Source: Chloroflexota bacterium
GTDB lineage: Bacteria > Chloroflexota > Anaerolineae > Anaerolineales > UBA4823
Direction: 5' to 3'
Length of the DNA stretch: 64,000 nt
Assembly (NCBI GenBank): GCA_029265355.1
Contig: JAJUJL010000010.1
Coordinates: 62,001-126,000, forward strand
Below the pieces are notes generated by a model. The model ran no database searches. It was not told the origin of the DNA and worked only from the letters and a program-made list of their open reading frames with translations. The position numbers were made by a program, and so were the translations under genes. Shown here piece after piece: positions 15,436 through 24,470 of this stretch (its first letter is position 1; each line of letters starts with the position of its first letter).

Positions 15436-17654
15436 GCGCCCCCTGGATTCGCCGCGCAATCTCGCGCATGAACTGGCCGCTGTTGCTGGGCGGCGCCCTG
15501 GTTTTGCTGTTGGCTGCGCTGGCGATCAAGGGGCCGGCGTGGGCTCCGCAAGATCCCATGCAGGAAAATTACGCCCTGTCGATCGATGGCCGCATTGTGC
15601 GCCCGCCTTACCCGGCCTTTCGCTTGCCAGAATTTCCCCTGGGCACGGATCAGTTCGGCCGCGATCTCATCTCACGCATCTTGTGGGGGATTCGCCCAAC
15701 GCTGAGCATGGTGGCGGTTGTTGCTGCAGTGCGTTTGTTGGCGGGCATCTTGATGGGTTTGTTGATCGGCTGGTCGAGCGGACGCGTCCAGCGCTGGCTG
15801 GACAACGTGCTATCATTCGCGCTGGCGATACCGGTGTTGATCGTCGCATTGATGGGTATCACGGCGGTTGGCATTCAAAAAGGGCTGCCGGCCTTTATCG
15901 TCGGCCTGGCGTTGACCGGTTGGGCTGAGTCAGCGCGCCTGGTATCCGATCAGACACGCATCCTGAGAAGACAGACCTTTGTCGAAGCCGCCCGAGCCCT
16001 GGGCGCTTCAGACCGGCGCATTTTGCTCGTTCACATACTCACCCACATCAACCCTCTGCTTTGGATGCTGATGGCCTTCGAGATCAGCAGCACAATGGTG
16101 GTGGTCGCCGAGTTGGGATTTTTGGGTTATTACATTGGCGGCGGCAGTTGGATCGAGATCTCCGACTTCGCAGTGGTCAACACCACCGGATTGCCAGAGC
16201 TTGGACAGATGTTGGCGACGGTCTTGATCAACCTGGTGAATCCGATGCCCATGATTGTCGTGGGCGGTGTGGTTTTCTTGATCATCTTTGGGTTCAACAT
16301 GCTGGGGGAGGGACTGCGCCTGCGTTTGCAGCGCCAGGTAGAGATTGGCTGGTCGCGCCCGTGGTGGCAGCGCGGTGCATTTGGCGATTGGCTGGACGTG
16401 ACGGTTAAGCCTCTCTTCCAGGGCTGGCTGGAGGTTTATGGCGGACGCCTGGCCTGGATCGGTCTGATCATTGTCCTCGTGTCTGGCTGGTTAGTCTATA
16501 ACGATCTGCGACCTCAGAACCGAGCGAATTCAGCTCCGGCGCTGATCAGCGTCCCCGGTGGTCACGGGTGGGCCTCCGAACGCCACGATGCCCAGGGAAC
16601 GCGCTGGACAGATGTGCAAGGCCCAGATACTGCTCTCATCCAATGGGTCTTCAATGCGCCGGGCGGCTTCGATGGCGGTCCGGTGGTGAGCGCGGACGGC
16701 ACGATCTACGTCGCTTCGCTTGCAGGGCGGTTGATCGCTTTGAATCCCGATGCCAGCATTCGATGGGACGCCGAGCTGATCGATATGCCGGTTGGGACGC
16801 CTGCCTTGGGACCGCAGGGGCAAATCTATGTCGCTTTGAACGGGGGCGGGTTGAGCGCTTTCACCCCAGAAGGGCAAAAAGAATGGGACTTCATCCCACA
16901 CACCGCGCGCAATTCAACTTCTGGACCGGTTGTCAGTTCCAACGGCGTGATTTACTACACCCGGGTGGAACGGATCCAAGCCGTGCTCCCGGATGGGCAA
17001 GAGCTGTGGTATAAACTCGCCAGGGATGATTATCTCGAGGTCCAACCCAGCCTGAGCGCCGGCGAGTCCTTCTTGTTCCTGCTGGATGTGGCGCTCTCCG
17101 CAGAGAATGGCTTTCCGGTGGCTTTGGAAGGGCTACCGATGGAAAATTTCCAGTTTACCCTGCCCGCATTTTTTACCGGCGCAGATGGCAGATCTTATTT
17201 TCGCACCTCGCACACGGTTTTCGGGTGGCGCTCGACGGCGGAAGGCGTGGAAACCGACCTGCCCGTCACCTGGGACTATCAAGGACAGGTTTTGGTGCCG
17301 CCTGTCGAGCAAGGTGTTACCCCGGATGGTCTATATTGGCTGTTTTATGCGGGCGATTTCTTCGATACCCGGATTGTGTGGCTTGACCAGCATGGGCGGC
17401 TCTTGAACAATATCCGCCCTGCTGACCGGCAGAGTAAGCTGGCAGCCATTGACCGGCGCAACACGATGTATTTTTGTTCTAACAATTACAATCTCCAATT
17501 GAACTGCGTTGCTCAGCCGCTGGACAGCGCACAGCCTGATTGGAGTGTGTCGCTGGGCGAGAATGACTCGATTGCCGGCGCAGCGCTGCTGGAGGGTCGC
17601 TTGCTGGTGACCACCACAAACGGGATTTTGTACGCCCTGGGAGAAGGGCGATAA
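15432..17654 (+). CDS. DppC-like ABC permease fused to a C-terminal beta-propeller
   Basis: Protein of 740 residues. Residues 1-320 are a DppC-type permease: N-terminal membrane segment, GTDQFGRDLISRI, the coupling loop FVEAARALGASDRRILLVHIL, and a C-terminal GFNMLGEGLRLRL. An extra membrane helix lies near residues 338-358. Residues 360-740 are a PQQ/WD-like beta-propeller with repeats such as DGTIYVAS.AGRLIALNPDASIRWD and GQIYVALNGGGLSAF. Typical DppC proteins end near 300 residues. The extra helix would place the propeller outside the membrane, perhaps as a built-in sensor or binding domain. The ATG at 15432 overlaps the upstream stop. The frame is open upstream, but that part shadows the other permease. 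Confidence 0.85.
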   Translation: MSAPWIRRAISRMNWPLLLGGALVLLLAALAIKGPAWAPQDPMQENYALSIDGRIVRPPYPAFRLPEFPLGTDQFGRDLISRILWGIRPTLSMVAVVAAVRLLAGILMGLLIGWSSGRVQRWLDNVLSFALAIPVLIVALMGITAVGIQKGLPAFIVGLALTGWAESARLVSDQTRILRRQTFVEAARALGASDRRILLVHILTHINPLLWMLMAFEISSTMVVVAELGFLGYYIGGGSWIEISDFAVVNTTGLPELGQMLATVLINLVNPMPMIVVGGVVFLIIFGFNMLGEGLRLRLQRQVEIGWSRPWWQRGAFGDWLDVTVKPLFQGWLEVYGGRLAWIGLIIVLVSGWLVYNDLRPQNRANSAPALISVPGGHGWASERHDAQGTRWTDVQGPDTALIQWVFNAPGGFDGGPVVSADGTIYVASLAGRLIALNPDASIRWDAELIDMPVGTPALGPQGQIYVALNGGGLSAFTPEGQKEWDFIPHTARNSTSGPVVSSNGVIYYTRVERIQAVLPDGQELWYKLARDDYLEVQPSLSAGESFLFLLDVALSAENGFPVALEGLPMENFQFTLPAFFTGADGRSYFRTSHTVFGWRSTAEGVETDLPVTWDYQGQVLVPPVEQGVTPDGLYWLFYAGDFFDTRIVWLDQHGRLLNNIRPADRQSKLAAIDRRNTMYFCSNNYNLQLNCVAQPLDSAQPDWSVSLGENDSIAGAALLEGRLLVTTTNGILYALGEGR

Positions 17655-17681
17655 GCGTTTGTTACCTGTGGAGAATAATGT

Positions 17682-19121
17682 ATGCGCAAACTCTTGATCC
17701 GCGCTGGAACCCTGATCTCAGCTTCTGAAACGATCCAGGCAGACCTCCTGGTCGAGGGAGAAAAGATTGCCGCAGTTGGTCTCAATCTACCGGCGAATGG
17801 CGCAGAAGTGATCGATGCAGATGGCAAGTTGGTGATGCCTGGGGGTATCGACCCGCACACGCATTTCGACCTGCCCATGTTCGGCACGGTTTCATCTGAC
17901 GATCACTACACAGGTCATAAGGCGGCGGCTTTTGGCGGAACGACCACGGTGATGGACTTTGTACCCCAGGATCTGCCAACCTTGAAAGAAAACCTGGATG
18001 CCTGGCATGCCAAAGCCGATCCAAAAGCGGCGATCGATTTCGGTTTTCACATGAATATCACGCGCTTCGATGCGCAGACCGCCAGTGAAATACCCGGCCT
18101 GGTGGAGCACGGCGTCACCACTTTGAAAGTTTTCACCGCTTACAATGGGCGCCTACGCCTGTCCGACGGGGAGATCTTCCAGGTGCTGCGCATTGCCAAA
18201 CAACATGGCATGCTGACCATGCTGCACGCTGAGAACGGGGATGTGATCGAAGTGCTGACTGCCCAGGCATTGGCGGAGGGGCACACCACGCCTGAATGGC
18301 ACGCCCATACTCGCCCGGCGTGGGGTGCGGTGGAAGCCACGCTGCGCGCTGCCGCCCTGGCAGGCCAGGCCGAAGCCCCCTTATACATTGTGCACATGAA
18401 CGCCGCCGGGGAGGTGGACCAGTTGGAATACGCCCGCCAGCGCGGCCTGCCGGTGATGGGCGAAACGTGCCCGGCTTACCTGTTCTTCACCATCGACCAC
18501 CTGCGCCGCCCAGATGGCGCAAAGTGGATTTGCTCCCCCCCGATGCGCACAGTCGCCGATAACAACCGCCTCTGGCAGGGACTCGCCGCCGGTACGCTTC
18601 AGGTGATCGGCACAGATCACTGCCCGTTTTTCTTCAATGGCGAGCAGCCCATCATCTATGAAGGTCAACCGGTAGCGATCCCAGGCAAGGAGCTGGGTCG
18701 CCCTCCTTTTGTGGCTCACGATGATTTCACCAAGATACCAAATGGGTTACCTGGGGTGGGGGACCGCCTGCCAATCCTGTGGACCTATGGGGTGCGCGCT
18801 GGAAAAATCACTCCCAACCAGTTTGTTGCTCTGACCTCCACCACCGCGGCCAAGATTTTTGGCCTGTACCCGCGCAAGGGCAGCCTGCTGCCCGGCGCCG
18901 ACGCTGACCTGGTGATCTGGGATGCAGAGCGGCGCCTGACCTACGGCTTGGCCCACGCACACCACCGCACCGATTACAACCTGTTCGAAGGCTGGGAATT
19001 GGTCGGTTTTCCGGAGAAAGTCCTGTTGCGCGGTAACCTGATCGTGGATGGTGAGCGCTGGCTCGGCCGGCCCGGGCAGGGGCGATTTTTGCGACGCCAA
19101 CCCGGTGCGCCGGTGCTGTAG
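17682..19121 (+). CDS. hydA: Dihydropyrimidinase / D-hydantoinase
   Basis: Canonical cyclic-amide hydrolase of 479 residues, cytoplasmic, opening dihydrouracil- or hydantoin-type rings. All binuclear-metal motifs are present: PGGIDPHTHFD (two His), LKVFTAYNG (carbamylated Lys), LHAENG (His), YIVHMNA (His) and IGTDHCPF (Asp). The length fits the family. It follows the permease-propeller gene by 27 bases on the same strand, so it probably shares the operon. It has a second, altered paralogue at 3056. With the BMP importer it suggests pyrimidine base or nucleoside use; this is inference. Confidence 0.9.
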   Translation: MRKLLIRAGTLISASETIQADLLVEGEKIAAVGLNLPANGAEVIDADGKLVMPGGIDPHTHFDLPMFGTVSSDDHYTGHKAAAFGGTTTVMDFVPQDLPTLKENLDAWHAKADPKAAIDFGFHMNITRFDAQTASEIPGLVEHGVTTLKVFTAYNGRLRLSDGEIFQVLRIAKQHGMLTMLHAENGDVIEVLTAQALAEGHTTPEWHAHTRPAWGAVEATLRAAALAGQAEAPLYIVHMNAAGEVDQLEYARQRGLPVMGETCPAYLFFTIDHLRRPDGAKWICSPPMRTVADNNRLWQGLAAGTLQVIGTDHCPFFFNGEQPIIYEGQPVAIPGKELGRPPFVAHDDFTKIPNGLPGVGDRLPILWTYGVRAGKITPNQFVALTSTTAAKIFGLYPRKGSLLPGADADLVIWDAERRLTYGLAHAHHRTDYNLFEGWELVGFPEKVLLRGNLIVDGERWLGRPGQGRFLRRQPGAPVL

Positions 19122-19182
19122 GATTTTCCCCGTGCGGCTGAAGCGCGTTTGATCAGCATCGGGGTATGGTGATCAGCTAAAC

Positions 19183-20733
19183 ATGCGGCGAGCTGTCGTT
19201 TTCCGCGGGGTGCTCTGGGGAGTGTGCCTGCTGCTGTTATTCAGCAGCAGTTGTGCGATGCTGTCCAATGATTCGCCAGCAGCCTCGGCCTCTTCTGCGG
19301 GAGAGGCGCCGACGCTTGCCGCTTCTCCACTGGCGCCGGAAGCCCAGGCTCGATCGGCTCGCCCAACGATGCAGGCCAGCCCCAGTCCTTCGGCTCCGCT
19401 TCGGGATCTCTCCGCCAGCACACCGACGCGCATCAGCGCCTTGCCGGCTTCGGGAACTGCAACCGCGCCTGTAGAACCCCAAGAGATCAATTCACACGCG
19501 CTGCTTGCATTGGATTTTGATGTGCTCTACCTGCGCCAGGGGGGCCTGCATCGCTGGAGCCATGTGACCAGGCAGGTGGAAACCCTGTTCGGGCCGTCCG
19601 TTCCGGGCCTGGGCGGCGCTCTCAAGGCAGAATCGACCCTCTTCCCCGGCGAGGTGGTCGACTTTGCCACCGACCGCTTGCAGCGCCGAGTGGTGGTGTT
19701 GGTCGATCGCGGTATTTCCGCCAATGGCGTTGGCCTGTACGATCTGGTGCTGCTCGATCTGGCGCGCGGCGCAGCCCGCCAACTGCAGGGGGAAGTTCGC
19801 CGGCTGGACCGGCTGGCGCTCTCGCCGGATGGCAGCCGGGTGGCATACAGCGATGCTCTCAGCCGACAGATCTACCTGTTATCTCTCGAGCAAGGGCCTT
19901 CTCCCCAGGAGCTGGCTACTTGCCAGTCAGATAACCCCGGAGCCTGCACGCCGACCTGGTCTGTTTCAGGAAAATTCCTGGCATGGGCCGATGCGCAAGG
20001 CATCTGGCAAGCGAGCGCTCCGGATTGGCAGGCATCCCTGGCCTCGCCGCTGACGATTTCAATGCTGGATATCGACGGTAGCCCGCGGGAGGTTCAGGTG
20101 CATGCTGGCAGGGTGAGCTGGTCGCCGTTCGACCGTTATCTGCTGGCAGAAGTCTCTCCGCACACCGGGCAGCAGTATTGGCTGGCGGTGGTTGACATGC
20201 GCACCGGTATGGCAGATGAAATTCCCGGGCCAACATTTTCTGCAGATAGTCGAGCGCCTGCCGCCTGGTTGCCGGATGGATCCTTGATCACACTGCACGT
20301 ACAGCCTGCTTCGAATGGAACTGTCCAGGTGAACTTGTGGCAGGTATTTCCAACCCGCAAACCAATGCCCATGCTGCAGCGCAGGCTGGAGTTGCGCATG
20401 GAAGCTGCTGGCTTTGCGGACCTCCAGATGATTGCTAACCGCTATTTGTTATTTCGCGCCCAGGATGAAAATAACCTCAAGGGTTGGTTGGCGCGCCTGG
20501 ACCTGGATTTTGGGCAGTTGAACTGGATCTTGCCTGTCCCGGGCGGCGCTCGCCAGGCAGTGTGGGCACCAGATGGCTCGGGTGTCTTCGTGGCGGTTGA
20601 GCCGGATATCAGCGTGTATGCCTCTGCGGGAGGCGCGAGATTGACCGATCTGCGGGATTGGTTCGGAGATGAACTGAGCAACCTGACCTGGTGCCTGGCA
20701 ACCGGCAAAACGGGAACCGGGGGTGATGAATGA
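19183..20733 (+). CDS. Predicted lipoprotein with beta-propeller repeats, first gene of the membrane module
   Basis: Secreted protein of 516 residues. A membrane segment ends in LFSSSC, a plausible lipobox near residue 24, followed by a Ser/Ala/Pro-rich linker to about residue 105. The rest has TolB/WD40-like blades, for example LDRLALSPDGSRVAYSDALSRQIYLL and RQAVWAPDGSGVFVAV. No enzyme motif is seen. Its stop overlaps the start of an antiporter-like membrane protein (ATGA), which ties it to the three following genes. It may be the outward-facing part of that complex; this is inference. Confidence 0.78.
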   Translation: MRRAVVFRGVLWGVCLLLLFSSSCAMLSNDSPAASASSAGEAPTLAASPLAPEAQARSARPTMQASPSPSAPLRDLSASTPTRISALPASGTATAPVEPQEINSHALLALDFDVLYLRQGGLHRWSHVTRQVETLFGPSVPGLGGALKAESTLFPGEVVDFATDRLQRRVVVLVDRGISANGVGLYDLVLLDLARGAARQLQGEVRRLDRLALSPDGSRVAYSDALSRQIYLLSLEQGPSPQELATCQSDNPGACTPTWSVSGKFLAWADAQGIWQASAPDWQASLASPLTISMLDIDGSPREVQVHAGRVSWSPFDRYLLAEVSPHTGQQYWLAVVDMRTGMADEIPGPTFSADSRAPAAWLPDGSLITLHVQPASNGTVQVNLWQVFPTRKPMPMLQRRLELRMEAAGFADLQMIANRYLLFRAQDENNLKGWLARLDLDFGQLNWILPVPGGARQAVWAPDGSGVFVAVEPDISVYASAGGARLTDLRDWFGDELSNLTWCLATGKTGTGGDE

Positions 20734-22319
20734 GCGCTTTGCTGCCTTTCGCCTCTCCATTGCTCCTGCTGCTCATTGCGGGGCTGCTCGCTGGCCTGGC
20801 AGCAGCGCAGCCAAAGTTTAAGTATCACTGGTTGGTAGCAGTGTTGGGATCGATCGCCGCCTGGCTTCTGGCAGCTTTTGCTTTACAGGCGGCGGGTCAA
20901 AGCAAGCTGGCGCTGGTGGAGTGGGAGCCGGTAACTGTGTACCGCGAGTCGCCGGCGTTGCTGATGGATGCCTTTTCCTGGCCATTTGGCTTGGCTTTGG
21001 CAACCCTGGCGCTGGCTGTGATGCTCACCGATGTGGCTCGCGCTGCCGAGGCGAACTGGTCGGTGTGGTCTGGCAGCCTTTTTCTCATCGCTCTGGGGAT
21101 GCTGGCGGTCAGCGCCGGCAATCCACTGAGCCTGGCGCTGCTCTGGGCGGCCATCGATCTGGCGGAGTTCGTGATTTTACTGGGCACGATCGAAACAAAA
21201 GCGATGCGCGAGCGCCTGGTGGTGGCTTTCTCTGCCCGGGTGGGTGGCGTTCTGGTTCTGCTGGGCGCCGATCTTTCAGCCGGGGCGGGCGGATCGCCGC
21301 TGAATCTCAGCCAGGTTTCCCAGGATTATTCGATTTATTTGTTGTTAGCAGCCGGGCTACGCCTGGGCGTGATCCCGCTGCACCAGCCTTTTTTAAGAGA
21401 GGTGCCTGTGCGTCGCAGCCTGGGGACATCCTCACGCCTGGTGAGCGCTGCCTCCAGCTTGATTTTGCTGGTGCGCACCGCCACCGCTGGTGTGCAGAGC
21501 ACCGCCGCAGGATATTTGTTTGCGCTTGCTTGCCTGACGGCATTCTACGCTGCCATATCCTGGCTGCGCAGCCAGGATGAGTTGGATGGGCGTCCATACT
21601 GGTTGCTGGGAGCTGGTTCCTTCGCACTGGCTGCGGCCGTTCAAGGTCAGGCGCAAGCTGCACTGTCGTGGAGCCTGGCATTGCTTTTTTCCGGCGGCTT
21701 GTTGTTCCTTTATTCAGGAAGGCATACCAGTCTCCGGCTGCTGGTGGCTTTGGGCCTATTGGGCTTTCTTGGTTTACCTTACACGCCCAACGCCACAGGT
21801 ATGCAGATGTACCGCATGCCGATTGGGCTGGGAGATCTCGTCTTGCTCCTGGCGCAGGCATTGATGGTGGTGGGCTATCTGCGCCATGGGCTGAGACTCT
21901 CACCTCCCCTGGCAGGCGTTGAGCGTTGGGTATGGGCGATCTATCCTTGGGGATTGACACTGCTACCGCTGGTGCATTTTGGCGCCGGGTGGTGGTTGTT
22001 GGGCGGCGCCAGGTTTGAGTTTCCCTGGCAAGGCCTGGCTGCGGCGGCCCTATCCGCGTTGTGGATCCTGGCGGCGCGCAGGCTCGCTCTACAAGCGACC
22101 TGGCAAGCGCCTGTGGAACGATTGGGTAGAGACCTGACCGGCATTTTATCCCTGGAGTGGCTTTACCGCGCCCTTTGGCGCCTGTACCGCCCGCTGCGCA
22201 ACCTCCTGGATTTCTTTAGCAATGTGGTCGAAGGCGAAGGCGGAGTGCTGTGGGCGCTGCTTTTCCTGGTGCTTTTCATGGCGATCCTGAGCCAGCTCAA
22301 TTCAGGAGCTGCGCCGTGA
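20730..22319 (+). CDS. Complex I / Mrp antiporter-like membrane protein (NuoL/M/N fold), divergent
   Basis: Very hydrophobic protein of 529 residues with about 13-14 predicted membrane segments. It resembles proton-conducting subunits of complex I and Mrp antiporters. The region matching the conserved G..K....PLH.WLP reads GLRLGVIPLHQPFL, so the key Lys is Arg. The helix with the conserved Glu reads LLWAAIDLAEF, with Asp or Glu available. It overlaps both neighbours by 4 bases (ATGA, GTGA). No quinone-side, hydrogenase or flavin subunits are in the window. It may translocate ions or be a degenerate membrane scaffold. Confidence 0.72.
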   Translation: MSALLPFASPLLLLLIAGLLAGLAAAQPKFKYHWLVAVLGSIAAWLLAAFALQAAGQSKLALVEWEPVTVYRESPALLMDAFSWPFGLALATLALAVMLTDVARAAEANWSVWSGSLFLIALGMLAVSAGNPLSLALLWAAIDLAEFVILLGTIETKAMRERLVVAFSARVGGVLVLLGADLSAGAGGSPLNLSQVSQDYSIYLLLAAGLRLGVIPLHQPFLREVPVRRSLGTSSRLVSAASSLILLVRTATAGVQSTAAGYLFALACLTAFYAAISWLRSQDELDGRPYWLLGAGSFALAAAVQGQAQAALSWSLALLFSGGLLFLYSGRHTSLRLLVALGLLGFLGLPYTPNATGMQMYRMPIGLGDLVLLLAQALMVVGYLRHGLRLSPPLAGVERWVWAIYPWGLTLLPLVHFGAGWWLLGGARFEFPWQGLAAAALSALWILAARRLALQATWQAPVERLGRDLTGILSLEWLYRALWRLYRPLRNLLDFFSNVVEGEGGVLWALLFLVLFMAILSQLNSGAAP

Positions 22320-22942
22320 TCGCCCAAGAAATGTTGGTAGCAGCCGCAGCGGGGCTGGTCGGGGTGACCGCCACAGCCCTGCTGGTGCTCTGGACATGGC
22401 GCTGGCGCCTGATCGTCTTGGCGGCACAATACGTGGGTGTATTCTTCCTGGTGCAGGCGAGTTGGCCCACATCGCTGGCGCTGACCAAGCTAATTGCCGG
22501 TTGGATCGCGGTGATCGTGCTGTGGCTGGCGTCTTCTGCCCTGCCAGCAGCCGGACCCAAAAAGCCGCGCCGTTTTTCGCAGCCAACCTGGCTGACTGCA
22601 GATGTTTTCCCTGGCGCGGTGCTGCGTTTCTTATCCTCGCTGATGGTGATCGCGGCGGCCATCTCCATCTTGCCACAGGCGACTACCTGGCTTGGCAGCC
22701 AGGACGATTTGACGGTGTTCGGAGGGCTGGTACTGGTGGGCCTGGGCGTGCTGCACCTGGGAATGTCTGCCCGGCCTTTTGGTATTTGCCTGGCGTTGCT
22801 GACTTTTAGTTCAGGTTTCGAAGTGCTGTACGCAGTGGTGGAAACCTCCGCCATGGTAGCCGGCTTACAGGCGGCGATCAACCTGGGTTTAGCGTTGGCG
22901 ATATCGTATATGTTGATCGAACCTGCTGAGGAGAGTGGATGA
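22316..22942 (+). CDS. Small polytopic membrane protein of the antiporter-like module
   Basis: Protein of 208 residues with about six hydrophobic segments and a short basic loop (AGPKKPRRFSQP) near residues 80-91. The start is GTG at 22316, overlapping the preceding stop as GTGA; a longer frame upstream is only a shadow. The stop overlaps the next gene by ATGA. By position it may take the place of NuoK/J- or MrpC-like small subunits, but no family motif is secure and it is about twice the length of NuoK. Confidence 0.7.
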   Translation: MIAQEMLVAAAAGLVGVTATALLVLWTWRWRLIVLAAQYVGVFFLVQASWPTSLALTKLIAGWIAVIVLWLASSALPAAGPKKPRRFSQPTWLTADVFPGAVLRFLSSLMVIAAAISILPQATTWLGSQDDLTVFGGLVLVGLGVLHLGMSARPFGICLALLTFSSGFEVLYAVVETSAMVAGLQAAINLGLALAISYMLIEPAEESG

Positions 22943-24372
22943 ACGTAGCCTTGATTTGGATGTTCTTTCCGGCAGCGTGTGGCGCTGTGCTGCTCTTCCT
23001 GCAGCGCCAACAGCGACTGGTGTACATCGTTGGCATTGTTGTCGCGCTGTCGCTCTCCCTGCTTGCCTGGCAGCTTCCGATTGGAGAACCCATCAGCCTG
23101 GGGTCAGCAGAGTTTGTGATCGAGGATTCATTCACGATTTTGGGACGCAGTTTCGTTCTGCAATCCAATGACCGCTTTTACCTGGTGCTGCTCTACCAGG
23201 GTCTGGTTTTCTGGTTCGGCGGCGCGGCGTTGGCGAGAGTTAATCGCTTGTTCGTGCCTTTGGGGTTAGGAATGGTAGCCTTGCTCACTGCGTCTTTATC
23301 GGTGGAACCCTTCTTGTATGCCGCTCCATTGCTGGCGCTGACCGCCTTGGTTAGCGTACCGCTCTTATCTCAACCCGGCAAACCCAATCGTGGCGTGTTA
23401 CGCTTGATTTCATTCATTTTCCTGGGTTTTCCCTTCATACTCTTCTCGGGTTGGTTGCTGCAAGGCCTGGAAACTGCCCCGCAGGATGCCTCCAGCTTGC
23501 TGGAAATCAACGTTATTATTGGCCTGGGTTTTGCTCTTCTTTTGGGAATTTTCCCTTTTCACACGTGGATTTCGATGCTGTTACTGGAAGGCAATCCATT
23601 TGCCGTCGCTTTCGTGCTCTATGAGCTGCCGGTCGCAGTATCGATCCTGGGGCTGAGTTTCATTGAACGATATCCCTGGCTGATCACCGGTGAGCTGTCC
23701 ACCGTGCTGCAGTTTGTGGGGGTATTGATGGTGGTGCTGGGAGGCGTGTGGGCGGGATTCCAACGCCACCTGGGCAGAATGATTGGGCAGGCTGTGATCA
23801 TGGAAACAGGTTTTTCACTCCTGGCAATCAGCTTGCTGGGCAGCAACAGCCAGCAAGCGCTCAGCCTGTTCTTTACCTTGATCTTACCGCGCGGACTCAG
23901 CCTGGGCATTTGGGGATTGGCTCTATCGGTGCTGCAAAACGCAATGCAGGGCGAGAATAAAGAACTGCCGCCCGAACAAGCTTTGAACTATCGCCATGTG
24001 CAGGGAATAGCCCAACGGTATCCGGTTGCCTCTGCCGCCCTCCTGCTGGCGCATTTCTCCCTGGCGGGCTTTCCACTCCTGGCGGGCTTTCCGGTGCGCC
24101 TGGCGTTATTGGACGCCCTGTCCGACGAGAGCATCTCCATTGGCCTGGCATGCCTGTTCGGATTGGCTGGGCTGATGGCAGGGGGTATTCGCACCCTGGC
24201 AGTCTTTATCTCTGCGGAGGGCGTTTTGGCATGGGAATCGCTCGAAACTATCCCGCAGCGACTGCTGCTTGTGCTGGGAGCGGCCATGCTGATTTTGGTG
24301 GGTCTCTTCCCGCAATGGTTCACTCCGTTTCTGGTGCAGATGATGGCAATTTTCCCAAATCTCAGCCGCTGA
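22939..24372 (+). CDS. Second complex I / Mrp antiporter-like membrane protein, divergent
   Basis: Polytopic protein of 477 residues with about 13 predicted membrane segments, similar to NuoM/N and MrpD types. The block FALLLGIFPFHTWISML corresponds to the conserved helix around the key Lys, which is Leu here. GRMIGQAVIMETGF matches the family's HLGRM/GYS-type motif after a later helix. It is the last of four overlapping genes. The missing Lys argues against a classical proton channel unless another residue replaces it. Confidence 0.75.
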   Translation: MNVALIWMFFPAACGAVLLFLQRQQRLVYIVGIVVALSLSLLAWQLPIGEPISLGSAEFVIEDSFTILGRSFVLQSNDRFYLVLLYQGLVFWFGGAALARVNRLFVPLGLGMVALLTASLSVEPFLYAAPLLALTALVSVPLLSQPGKPNRGVLRLISFIFLGFPFILFSGWLLQGLETAPQDASSLLEINVIIGLGFALLLGIFPFHTWISMLLLEGNPFAVAFVLYELPVAVSILGLSFIERYPWLITGELSTVLQFVGVLMVVLGGVWAGFQRHLGRMIGQAVIMETGFSLLAISLLGSNSQQALSLFFTLILPRGLSLGIWGLALSVLQNAMQGENKELPPEQALNYRHVQGIAQRYPVASAALLLAHFSLAGFPLLAGFPVRLALLDALSDESISIGLACLFGLAGLMAGGIRTLAVFISAEGVLAWESLETIPQRLLLVLGAAMLILVGLFPQWFTPFLVQMMAIFPNLSR

Positions 24373-24418
24373 GTGGCTTGCCGCTGGCCAAGCGCCAATT
24401 TGCATCTTAATGGCATGC

Positions 24419-24424
24419 TATAAT
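24419..24424 (+). promoter_or_regulatory. -10 box upstream of the coiled-coil gene
   Basis: A perfect TATAAT 46 bases before the ATG at 24471. The -35 region (near 24396) is a poor match. It separates this gene from the membrane module that ends at 24372. Confidence 0.45.
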
Positions 24425-24470
24425 GTCACCATTCATACCGCATTGGCGGTCACCCCGATGGAGTTGAGTT

